Part shown: piece after piece, positions 56,021-63,999 of the stretch
Position numbering within the stretch: position 1 is the first letter of the stretch
Layout: each line of letters begins with the position of its first letter
NCBI GenBank assembly: GCA_002104905.1
Contig: MCFE01000007.1
Location: forward strand, 203,060 to 267,059
Direction of reading: 5' to 3'
Source of the DNA: Basidiobolus meristosporus CBS 931.73
Lineage: Eukaryota; Basidiobolomycota; Basidiobolomycetes; Basidiobolales; Basidiobolaceae
DNA length: 64,000 nt
The notes under the pieces: model-generated
Database searches by the model: none
What the model was told of the DNA's origin: nothing
What the model saw: the letters and a program-made list of their open reading frames with translations, nothing else
Position numbers and translations under genes: made by a program

Positions 56021-56971
56021 GGAGGGAAAGTCACCAAGTTGGTGAAATCTTTATTTGAGTTAAGAACTAATCTAAGTACAAATAAAGAAGCCAATTAAGA
56101 GGCCTATGTTGTAAAAATTTGTAATTCCACCTGAATATTCACCTAACTTAGTCACTTAGATCATTACCCTCAAATCCTAGAGAATACTGACCAAATTCCT
56201 TGTTGGGATTTACTTAGAATATTTTCACCAAAATACCAGGTACCCAGAATATGAAAATTCTCAAAGTTGTCCAAACTGTTGCAATATTCTGAGGAGTATT
56301 GGAAGTGATGTGGAGAACTAGAAGATTTACATGTTATTCACTTGTAGATTTATTGATCAAAAGTATGGTATTTATACTTTTGATAAAGTAGAGGAAACAA
56401 ACGTGTAGAGTTTGTTAAGGAAGGTCCCAAGAATATGTGTGCAAAGTTTGGGGTCTTTTGGACGACTTTGAGAAAAATAATAATCTGGGTACCTGACAAT
56501 TTGGTGAAAATATTCTAAGTAAATCCCGACAAGAAATCTAGTCAGGACAGAATGCTAATCACAGAATAAGATCTATGTGACTAAGTTAGCATGAATATTT
56601 AGGTGACAATTCAATAATTACAACACAAACAGCCCCAAACTTTGCACACATGTTCTTGGGACCTTCCTTAACCTATTCTACGTGTTTGAAATGCCAAGAC
56701 TAGGTAAAAGTATAAATACTACCTTTACATTTGATAAATCATTAAGTGAAAACCACATAATTTACTTGTTCTCCAAATCACTTCCAATATCTCCAAGACT
56801 CTTACAACAGTCTAGAACCTCTCTAATAAGTAATCTAACTTATGTTTTGTTTCATCTCTAATGTTTGTTTCAATAAAGTAAAGCTCATCAGGGGTAAATA
56901 TAAAACTCAAGGGTTTTAGGGGAAGTACAAATTGTAGATGTTTCTGATCAATATAATCTAAGACTGGAACA
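56021..56971 (-). mobile_element. Composite retroelement remnant with inverted repeats
   Basis: Starts with a family C-type 3' terminus (GGAGGGAAAGTCACCAAGTT, GGTGAAATCTTTATTT) after TTTAGGGG. The interior (about 56150-56815) holds two diverged copies of one sequence in opposite orientation, e.g. GGGATTTACTTAGAATATTT against its complement near 56505-56525, and AAGGAAGGTCCCAAGAA against its complement near 56655-56675. The right side carries a protein-like minus frame ending at 56812 (VLDYIDQKHLQFVLPLKPL), whose first residues read through telomere repeats and are not part of it. Several insertions and deletions are likely. Confidence 0.6.
56812..56967 (-). pseudogene. C-terminal ORF fragment of an unidentified element
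   Basis: About 50 codons (VLDYIDQKHLQFVLPLKPLS..DETKHKLDYLLERF-stop) cut at the 5' side by TTAGGG repeats at 56972-56990. Composition is protein-like but it matches neither LINE-A nor LINE-B C-termini by eye. Confidence 0.45.
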
Positions 56972-56990
56972 TTAGGGTTAGGGTTAGGGG
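56972..56990 (+). repeat. Telomere-type repeats (three units)
   Basis: TTAGGGTTAGGGTTAGGGG joins the composite remnant to the second family D copy. Confidence 0.9.
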
Positions 56991-57102
56991 CCTTAATTCT
57001 TTTATTGAATCTGATCAAGTATAGTAATACTATTTCAACTTGATTCAAGTTGAAAAGTGCATATTGTACAAAGAAGATATATCTATAGTAATGTGAAGGT
57101 AA
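56991..57102 (-). mobile_element. Second family D copy
   Basis: Matches 55889-56000 (TTATTGAATCTGATCAAGTA, GATTCAAGTTGAAAAGTGCA). Both copies start at the same point after TTAGGGG, which fixes that point as the element's 3' end, and break at about the same distance. Confidence 0.65.
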
Positions 57103-57144
57103 GGGTTAGGGGATGATCATCACCAAAGGGTTAGGGTTAGGGTT
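57103..57144 (+). repeat. Two telomere tracts with 15-nt filler
   Basis: GGGTTAGGGG, then ATGATCATCACCAAA, then GGGTTAGGGTTAGGGTT. The filler may be an extremely truncated cDNA end or non-templated sequence. Confidence 0.8.
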
Positions 57145-58262
57145 CTAGTGCTTTATTGGGATAATGAGTATTGTAATGGAACATACATGCTAAAGGAGCC
57201 AATACTAGCTGATGTGAAGCCTGTGTAAGCAAGAGGTATAGCTGGGAGTGTTCAGAGTGTGAAAATTATGTCAAAGTGGTTTGAACATGAAAGGGCTAAG
57301 GTAATTTCATAGTAGCTGGTAATCATTTGTGTTAGTGGTACAGATATTTCAAGGCAGAAGCTCAGGTCTAATTGCAGCTATTATGCAATATAATCTTCTG
57401 ACCAAAGCTCTCTGAGTATGAAACTGGAAGAGTGCATCAGTATCCTTGAATTCAAAGCATCTTTCAGCATGAGTATAGTAGAAGGGCTGCTTGCAGATTG
57501 GGCACTTGGAGCCCAGACATATGGTATTCATCCTCCATCTTATAGCCTGGAGGGAATAGAAGGTGCTCTTCAGGTACAATGACACATCAGCACCACTATG
57601 TGTGTGTCTACTGTCTTTTCTGATAAGCCTAATTCTATCCCTTGATGTAGTAACTTGTGATATATTCTGAAGTCTCCTTTGATGCATCGCAACCCAAAGG
57701 GGAATCTGTCCACCAGGAGGTGCACTGCTGTTGGCTAGCACATATTGTTTGTAGCCAGCTGGGCAATGTACTCCTTTTTTGATTAAAGAGTTTGGAGTAG
57801 TGTCTATTCTTCTTCCTACTATGGCATCTACCAAAGCCCTCAATGGGTTGTCAGGGCTAGACTTTGCAAAGTGCTGGCCAAACCTGATACTTAAAGTCTC
57901 AAATCTCTGGGATACTGATTCAATGCCAGTCAAGCTTTGAATTAATCTATGGTACTGTTTAGTATGATACAGAGAAGAACTTACTACCCAGCCTAAGCTT
58001 TCCCTTTGTACTAGTTCAATTCTGTGCAAGATATCAGGGCTGAGAGTGAAGTGCATCATTGGGGCAGAGTACTCCCAGCAAGATCTTAGGAAGGATTTGA
58101 ATAATTGCAGTCTAACAAGGGGGGGCCATCTTGAACCTTTTGCCTGCAAAGTTTTCAGTAGTGCAAGAGCTTTTGATATACATTTGTCAACATAAAGTTG
58201 CCAATCAACACCAGTGCTACATACAGGTAGGCCTAGATAGCTGTAATAACTGGGAGCAGGAA
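57145..58262 (-). mobile_element. LINE-B, 5'-truncated non-LTR retrotransposon
   Basis: 3' end fused to TTAGGG at 57144 (3' region contains CTTTATT); 5' truncation at about 58262 abuts GGGTTAGGGGG. Carries the C-terminal part of an RT protein. Family differs from LINE-A in sequence, 3' terminus and in having a terminal zinc motif. Confidence 0.85.
57349..58260 (-). pseudogene. C-terminal fragment of LINE-B reverse-transcriptase protein
   Basis: About 303 codons of genuine element sequence beginning SYYSYLGLPVCSTG, the region just after RT motif C in LINEs (thumb/YLG box). The first residues of the open frame read through telomere repeat and the next SINE and are not part of the protein. Near the C-terminus CPICKQPFYYTHAERC gives CX2CX7HX3C, the zinc knuckle seen after RT in many non-LTR elements. 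RT catalytic motifs and endonuclease are missing because of the 5' truncation. Confidence 0.85.
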
Positions 58263-58273
58263 GGGTTAGGGGG
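58263..58273 (+). repeat. Telomere junction LINE-B / SINE copy 1
   Basis: GGGTTAGGGGG between the truncated 5' end of LINE-B and the 3' end of the next element. Confidence 0.85.
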
Positions 58274-58665
58274 AGGAAAGTCACCAAGTGGTGAAATCTT
58301 TATTTACTTATGACAAGTATTTAAAGAAGCCAAGTTAATCTGAAGTAATTCCTAGAAAGCTAGGTCTGAGAGATATCTTCCTGGTAAGCCAGGTCTGAGA
58401 GTTGAGAAGCTGAGTGGTACTATATTTCCTAGTTAGCTAGGTCTGAGAGAGGTTTCCTGGAAAGCCAGGCCTGAGAAGTGAGAATCTGAGTATATCTGAG
58501 GTGAGTTGTACTGATTTGCGGTAGCTTGTTTGTGGCCAGAATGGCCAGTAGACTGGGGGAACTGAGGGGTATTTCTGGGCGATCACTGGCCAAATTTACT
58601 AGGCAAATTTGACCAATTAGCATTTCAAGGATTTCAGCCAATCAGAGCCTTTACTTTGCCCGGTG
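58274..58665 (-). mobile_element. SINE copy 1 (5'-truncated)
   Basis: 392 bases of the SINE seen complete at 59818-60337. The 3' terminus has AGGAAAGTCACC, AAGTGGTGAAATC and CTTTATTT. Ends on the right at ACTTTGCCCGGTGG, before the tRNA-like head, then a degenerate TAGGGG. Confidence 0.9.
58351..58469 (-). repeat. Four-hairpin array inside the SINE
   Basis: Four 14-base palindromes: CCTAGAAAGCTAGG (58351-58364), CCTGGTAAGCCAGG (58380-58393), CCTAGTTAGCTAGG (58428-58441), CCTGGAAAGCCAGG (58456-58469), each followed by a TCTGAGAG-like motif. The fourth stem base alternates A-T and G-C with the partner changing in step. The same four are present in copies at 59.8, 60.3 and 60.9 kb. Confidence 0.85.
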
Positions 58666-58794
58666 GTAGGGGAGGGAAAGTCACCAAGGTAGGTGAAATC
58701 TTTATTTGATTTCAGACAAGTCTAACTACAAATAAAGAAGCCAGCTGGGAATAGAAGATTCCCAAAGTAAATACTAAGTTGAATATGAATAAAT

Positions 58795-59523
58795 CTAAGC
58801 TAAAGTTAAGGCAGTATCCCAGAGTACACTGGAGTTCAGGTTCATGGGGGAGTGAAGTAGATAAGCTTGAGAGATATAATAATCTTTGAGGAAGTGGGTA
58901 ACAGCAGGTGAAGGGGAGTTTTTGATAAGTGAAGTGAATCTTGAGAGCAGAGATTCCTCTAAGGAGAAGGTCTTGTAAACTGGAGAATCAGGAAACTCTT
59001 TAAAGGCATGGTCAGTAGGTTCCCAGTAAAGCTGGTCAGAGACATTTTGAGAGAACTCTTTAGCAATACTTTTGTCAAGTACTACCTCCAGAGTGTGATG
59101 GTTGATAAATCTCATGTTGACAATCTTGGATAAGTTGTAACCTTGTTGCTTGAGATACATCCTATGCTCAGATATAGGAATAAACTCCACATTGGCAAAG
59201 TAGCAGACAGCCCAGTCAGTAGCAGGAGGCAAATCAGAAGTGGCAGGAAACTTTCTTTTGGTCTTGGGAGGAGCAGCAGGATGTCTTGAGGGAGCAGGAA
59301 CAGACTTTTTGACAACTTCAGAGTAGGAAGAGTGAGCAGGAGCAGATGATTCTTGGGGAGTCTTGTTGGCAGGAAGGGTTGGCACAGGGACAATAGATTC
59401 TTGCAGATCAGAGAAGGCAGAAAAGAGCTTTTGAACTTGTTTCTTGAGTAGAGCATTTTCAGCTTCAACAAGAGCAGGCCTTTCCTCAAGGAAAGAAATC
59501 TGAAGGGAATGGAGTGAAGGCAT
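58795..59523 (-). CDS. ORF1/Gag-like protein of family C element
   Basis: 242 residues from the first ATG (59523). A short coiled coil or zipper-like stretch near the N-terminus (EERPALVEAENALLKKQVQK) is followed by a Pro/Ser/Lys-rich linker (KSVPAPSRHPAAPPKTKRKF) and a compact domain (DWAVCYFANVEFIPISEHRM, MRFINHHTLEVVLDK) compatible with the RRM-like plus C-terminal layout of LINE ORF1 proteins. Such proteins coat element RNA and act as chaperones. No zinc knuckle is seen. Assignment rests on layout and position in a retroelement, not on a firm family match. Confidence 0.6.
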   Translation of the reverse strand: MPSLHSLQISFLEERPALVEAENALLKKQVQKLFSAFSDLQESIVPVPTLPANKTPQESSAPAHSSYSEVVKKSVPAPSRHPAAPPKTKRKFPATSDLPPATDWAVCYFANVEFIPISEHRMYLKQQGYNLSKIVNMRFINHHTLEVVLDKSIAKEFSQNVSDQLYWEPTDHAFKEFPDSPVYKTFSLEESLLSRFTSLIKNSPSPAVTHFLKDYYISQAYLLHSPMNLNSSVLWDTALTLA

Positions 59524-59565
59524 AAGAAATAAGAAGAAGAGGGTAAGATGGGGTGGGTGGGAGGG

Positions 59566-59790
59566 AAAATTAGCAGGGAGAAGAGAAGGAAGGAGCAAAA
59601 ATTCCAGAAGTCAGAATTTATAGATGGATGGACAAGGGTAGATGGATGGATTATTCCTGGGTTAGGAAAATTAGCAGGGAGAAGAGAAGGAAGGAGCAAA
59701 AATTCCAGAAGTCAGAATTTATAGATGGATGGACAAGGGTAGATGGATGGATTATTCCTGGGTTAGGAAAATTAGCAGGGAGAAGAGAAG
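59566..59790. repeat. 101-bp tandem repeat, about 2.2 copies
   Basis: AAAATTAGCAGGGAGAAGAG recurs at 59566, 59667 and 59768, a 101-base period; the two full units look identical. It forms the 5' region of the family C element on the minus strand. Each unit contains GGGTTAGG (e.g. 59659-59666) and TAGATGGATGG. Confidence 0.9.
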
Positions 59791-59795
59791 GGGAT

Positions 59796-59817
59796 TTAGG
59801 GTTAGGGTTAGGGGGGG
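59796..59817 (+). repeat. Telomere repeats and G-run
   Basis: TTAGGGTTAGGGTTAGGGGGGG: three telomere units passing without gap into the G-run of SINE copy 2. Confidence 0.9.
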
Positions 59818-60337
59818 AGGAAAGTCACCAAGTGGTGAAATCTTTATTTACTTATGACAAGTATCTAAAGAAGCCAAGTTAATCTGAAGTTATTCCTAGA
59901 AAGCTAGGTCTGAGAGATATCTTCCTGGTAAGCCAGGTCTGAGAGTTGAGAAGCTGAGTGGTACTATATTTCCTAGTTAGCTAGGTCTGAGAGAGGTTTT
60001 CCTGGAAAGCCAGGCCTGAGAAGTGAGAATCTGAATATATCTGAGCTAAGTTATACTGGTTTGCGGTAGCTGAATTGTGGCCAGAATGGCCAGTAGACTG
60101 GGGGAGCTGAGATGAATTTCTGGGCGATCACTGGCCAAATTTACTAGGCAAATCTGGCCAATTAGCATTTCAAGGATTTCAGCCAATCAGAGCCTTTACT
60201 TTGCCCAATGGTTGATCAAGCCATCTCCCAATGAGCACACATCAATTTTATTAATCAAATTTTTGCTGGATCCAGGATTTGAACCCACAACCATGGGTAT
60301 GGAAGGGTTAGGGATAACCACAAGGCTAAGTGTTCTT
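59818..60337 (-). mobile_element. SINE copy 2, full length with tRNA-like head
   Basis: 520 bases. On the minus strand the 5' head reads CCAAGAACACTTAGCCTTG and carries an A-box-like TAGCCTTGTGG (60328-60318) and a B-box GGTTCAAATCC (60285-60275), 54 bases end to end as in tRNA genes. The four-hairpin body and the shared LINE-like 3' module follow. Both ends abut TTAGGG. Probable RNA polymerase III transcript mobilised by a LINE in the same array. Confidence 0.85.
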
Positions 60338-60350
60338 GGGTTAGGGGGGG
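60338..60350 (+). repeat. Telomere junction between SINE copies 2 and 3
   Basis: GGGTTAGGGGGGG. Confidence 0.85.
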
Positions 60351-60869
60351 AGGAAAGTCACCAAGTGGTGAAATCTTTATTTACTTATGACAAGTATCTA
60401 AAGAAGCCAAGTTAATCTGAAGTTATTCCTAGAAAGCTAGGTCTGAGAGATATCTTCCTGGTAAGCCAGGTCTGAGAGTTGAGAAGCTGAATGGTACTAT
60501 ATTTCCTAGTTAGCTAGGTCTGAGAGTTGTTTCCTGGAAAGCCAGGCCTGAGAAGTGAGAATCAGAATATATCTGAGCTAAGTTATACTGGTTTGCGGTA
60601 GCTGAATTGTGGCCGGAATGGCCAGTAGACTGGGGGAACTGAGAGGAATTTCTGGGTGATCACTGGCCAAATTTACTAGGCAAATCTGGCCAATTAGCAT
60701 TTCAAGGATTTCAGCCAATCAGATCCTTTACTTTGCCTGATGGTTGATCAAGCCATCTCCCAATGAGCACACATCAATTTATTAATCAAATTTTGCTGGA
60801 TCCAGGATTTGAACCCACAACCATGGGTATGGAAGGGTTAGGGATAACCACAAGGCTAAGTGTTCTTGG
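60351..60869 (-). mobile_element. SINE copy 3, full length with tRNA-like head
   Basis: 519 bases, nearly identical to copy 2, with B-box at 60815-60805 and A-box at 60858-60848. The GGGTTAGGG inside the head (between A and B boxes) is also present, so it belongs to the master sequence and is not a fresh junction. Confidence 0.85.
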
Positions 60870-60882
60870 TTAGGGGGGGGGG
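60870..60882 (+). repeat. Telomere junction between SINE copies 3 and 4
   Basis: A single TTAGGG extended by a run of ten G in total. Confidence 0.8.
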
Positions 60883-61258
60883 AGGAAAGTCACCAAGTGG
60901 TGAAATCTTTACTTACTTATGACAAGTATCTAAAGAAGCCAAGTTAATCTGAAGTAATTCCTAGAAAGCTAGGTCCGAGAGATATCTTCCTGGTAAGCCA
61001 GGTCTGAGAGGTGAGAAGCTGAGTGGTACTATATTTCCTAGTTAGCTAGGTCTGAGAGAGGTTTCCTGGAAAGCCAGCCCTGAGAAGTGAGAATCTGAAT
61101 ATATCTGAGCTAAGTTATACTGGTTTGCAGTAGCTGAATTGTGGCCGGAATGGCCAGTAGACTGGGGGAACTGAGATGAATTTCTGGGCGATCACTGGCC
61201 AAATTTACTAGGCAAATCTGGCCAATTAGCATTTCAAGGATTTCAGCCAATCAGAGCC
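60883..61258 (-). mobile_element. SINE copy 4 (5'-truncated)
   Basis: 376 bases, same 3' terminus and hairpins. It breaks off at CAGCCAATCAGAGCC and passes straight into TTAGGGTTAGGGGGG, a clean example of a truncated cDNA end capped by telomere repeat. Confidence 0.9.
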
Positions 61259-61273
61259 TTAGGGTTAGGGGGG
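61259..61273 (+). repeat. Telomere junction SINE copy 4 / LINE-A
   Basis: TTAGGGTTAGGGGGG. Confidence 0.9.
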
Positions 61274-61327
61274 AGACAGTCACCAACAGGTGAAATCTTT
61301 ATTTCAGTTGAAACAAAGAAGCCAGCG

Positions 61328-63960
61328 CTACTGTTGTAGCTTTGATACAAGAGTGTGTAGCTGAGGGGAATTTGTAGGTAAGTTAATAAGAAGTGATGAT
61401 AGTTCTTCAGTGCTCAAGACACTGTTCAGTGGGAAGGGGGGTAGCAAGAGAGGTAAGAATGACTTGTGAACAACATTAATGAGGGGAATGTGATAAGGAT
61501 TGATATTCATCATAAAGGGAGTGTGCTGCTGCAGATATTGCTGCCAAAGGTCTGTCAAGTACTTCAGGTAGGCCAGCTTGGGTTTTTCTGACTGCAGAAT
61601 ATAGTGAGCAAACTTCTTGACTTCAGGATCTCCGAGTATAGTTCTCCAGCAGGAGCCAGGTGTTGTGTGGTGTGTTCTCTTCCAGGCCTTAATCAGTGGG
61701 TTGTTGCAGTTGTGAAGTCTGAGGTATAATCTGGTTCTAAGGTAGAGAAGTCTGATCTTATAGGGCATAAACCCAAAAGCACCAAGAATAGCATGTCTGT
61801 AGGGGCATTCAGGCAAATGAGGCACCAAGGAGGTAATGCACCATACTGCAAACTTGTCAAGCTTAGTGCAGTCTCTAGAAGTAAGAGAGAGAAGTGGTAA
61901 GCCAAATTCCAGGACAGGGAAGACAAACTGCTTGAGTAGAAGGAGGCAGCTGGGAGCTGAAGTTGTAGGAGGAGTAACAGCCAGTAGCTTGTGGAGTGCC
62001 TGTCTTGCCAGGATAATTCTCTTCTTCAGGTGTGCTCCAGAGTCTAGTCCAGTAGGAAGGAAAGGAAAGCCAAGATATGTAGCAGAAACCTGAGCAGGTA
62101 GAGTGGAGTTCTCCAAGTTGATGGGAGAGCCCAAAGGTACTGTCTTTGCAATGGAAAGCTGGAGATTATTCTTCTGCAGATACTGGTGGATGGTCTGGGA
62201 GTCTTGTTGCACACTGGAGGAGGATATTCTGATGTCATCAGCAAAGAGAGTAACCAGGCAGTCAGCTGAGAGTCTTGGGAAATCATTCAGGAAGATGGCA
62301 AACAGTATAGGACCAAGCACAGAGCCTTGAACCACTCCATTAGGAACTGAGAACACAGCTGATTGCTCACTTGGGTGCAGAATTCTTGCTTGTGGATCCA
62401 GAAACAGAGACCTGACAAGGAGGGTGAGAGAGGTACTGGAGAAGCATTGCAACTTGGACCAAAGCAGATTTCTGTCAACTGAATCAAAGGCCTTAGTAAT
62501 ATCAAACAGAACAGAGGGATACTTGCACTGGAGAGAGTGATCTTGGCTAAGTATGACTGCATATTCCAAGGAGAGGCCAGGAACAAAGCCAAACTGTGCA
62601 GGATGAAACTTGAGAGAGTCAGAGTAGAGCTCCTGAGCAAGCAGAAGCTCAAACACCTTTCTGCAGGTGGGCAGCAGAGATATTGGCCTGTAGGAGCTAG
62701 GATCCAGGTGCTTTCCTTTACCCTTGTACAGTGGCAGAACATTTGCAAAGGACCATTCCTCAGGAGTAGAAAGCTGGGCTGAGCATTGCTGAAACAGTGG
62801 AAGCAGAAGTGCAGACATGGCCTTGGTACTAGTCTTCAGAAGCTCATAGGAGATTGTGTCCACACCTGGAGCAGTAGAGTTGGGAAGCCTCTTGAGCACA
62901 TTATGGATTCTCCTTTGATCAAGTGCAAGTGGGATGGGCAGAGTCTTGAAGTCAGGATGAAAGCCAGGAGTTGAGTACTGCTTTGTAGAGAAGAAGATGT
63001 TAGCCAGCTGTTCTGTTGAAGGTAACTTCCTGGAAGAGGGCCTCATTGCCCTGTAGAGTCTTGATACTGTTCTTGTTATAGAGTTGGAAGATTGCAGAGG
63101 CAAGGAACTCATAATATGATCCCAGAGCTGAGTATGCAGAGTGTGGTGAATTGCCTTGGAGTGGTGTATTGCTGTCAGGAGGAGGTTCTCTGTTTTTGGG
63201 TTAGGGAAGCTCAGGTAGCTTTGTTGCAGGGCTGAAACAATGGATTCCCATTTTCTTGAGGCAACCGCAGTAGTCTTGCATGGCAGTGAGAGGGAGGCAG
63301 ACACCAGAATCAGATGCTTCACAAAGAGCCAGGCAAAGTTGAGATCATCTGGCAGAGAAAGTAGCAAACTGGCAAGCTTCAAGTAGTTCCCAAAGTCTTT
63401 CTTCTGATTCTTGGTAGCTTTGTGGGTGAGCACAGTAAGTTTTGGCAGCTTCCTCTTCACAACTGGTTGCATAGAAAGGGACCAGGCTGGGTGGTCAGAG
63501 GCTCTCAAGGATCCTAGCTCAGCTCCAGAGAATTGCTTAACTTCATTCACAAAGTAGAGGGCAGCAGCAGAAGGGCAGATCCAGTCAACACATCTTTTCT
63601 CAGATTGAGCACCTAGTGCTAGCAGGTGGCTTTCTCTCAGGAAGTTCAGTAGGAATGTAGACCTTGGCTTCATTCTTGCAGTCAGAGTAGTCTTGTTCTC
63701 AGGATGGGGAATGTTGAGATCTCCAAGCAAGATAACAGGTGTTGATATAGATTGTTGGTATTGCTGAACCTTCTGGCATATAACTTGCACTTCCTGAAGG
63801 GCTAGACTTGGAGGCAGATAGCAGAGCACCAGACTGATAGTTGGCAACTGGAGAGCAGCACAGTAAGGGGAGTAAAGAGGAACACAGAGCTGAGGAGTAT
63901 TGATGGTAGAAGAGATGAAGCAGATAGAGGAGGTATTCTTTGTTCTAGGAGTAGAAAAGC
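61328..63960 (-). CDS. LINE-A ORF2: endonuclease (C-terminal half) and reverse transcriptase
   Basis: Open for 884 codons from 63982, with no N-terminal ATG; it is missing the first half of an apurinic-type endonuclease. Visible: endonuclease GDLN (about 87-90) and SDH (about 162-164); RT with FDITKAFDSVDRNLLW (motif A), GVVQGSVLGPILFAIFLNDF (motif B) and FADD (580-583, motif C), then YLGFPFLPTG and the post-RT region. No C-terminal zinc knuckle is seen, unlike LINE-B. No frameshift or stop interrupts the RT, so the copy is young. It would make first-strand cDNA from a 3' DNA end; use of telomere ends is inferred from the junctions. Confidence 0.9.
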
Positions 63961-63999
63961 AATATAGATTAGTCAAAAGCAATATAGATTAGTCAAAAG
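63960..63999. repeat. 20-bp tandem repeat at LINE-A 5' edge
   Basis: GCAATATAGATTAGTCAAAA occurs twice in a row up to the window end; the second copy brings a stop into the ORF2 frame (63991-63989). It may be a 5'-end repeat or the start of a longer array beyond the window. Confidence 0.7.

Larger units (their letters stand above)
58672..59795 (-). mobile_element. ORF1/Gag-only telomeric retroelement (family C)
   Basis: Left end is the shared 3' module (GGGAAAGTCACCAAGGTAGG, TGAAATCTTTATTT). One ORF follows, then a 5' region made of 101-bp tandem repeats reaching the TTAGGG tract at 59796. No RT, endonuclease or trace of either lies between the ORF stop and the 3' end (about 120 bases), so this copy is non-autonomous. 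Confidence 0.8.

Noticed and set aside
58263-58287. MVTFLPLTLPAP as N-terminus of the LINE-B protein
   Set aside because: These residues are translated from telomere repeat and the neighbouring SINE 3' end, not from LINE-B.
59628-59882. + strand frame of 84 codons, partly repeated at 60212-60415
   Set aside because: It consists of the 101-bp repeat, telomere repeat and SINE 3' end read antisense; the shared end simply reflects the repeated SINE.
61693-62974. Overlapping + and - frames within LINE-A
   Set aside because: They are shadows of the RT gene in other frames with no domain of their own.
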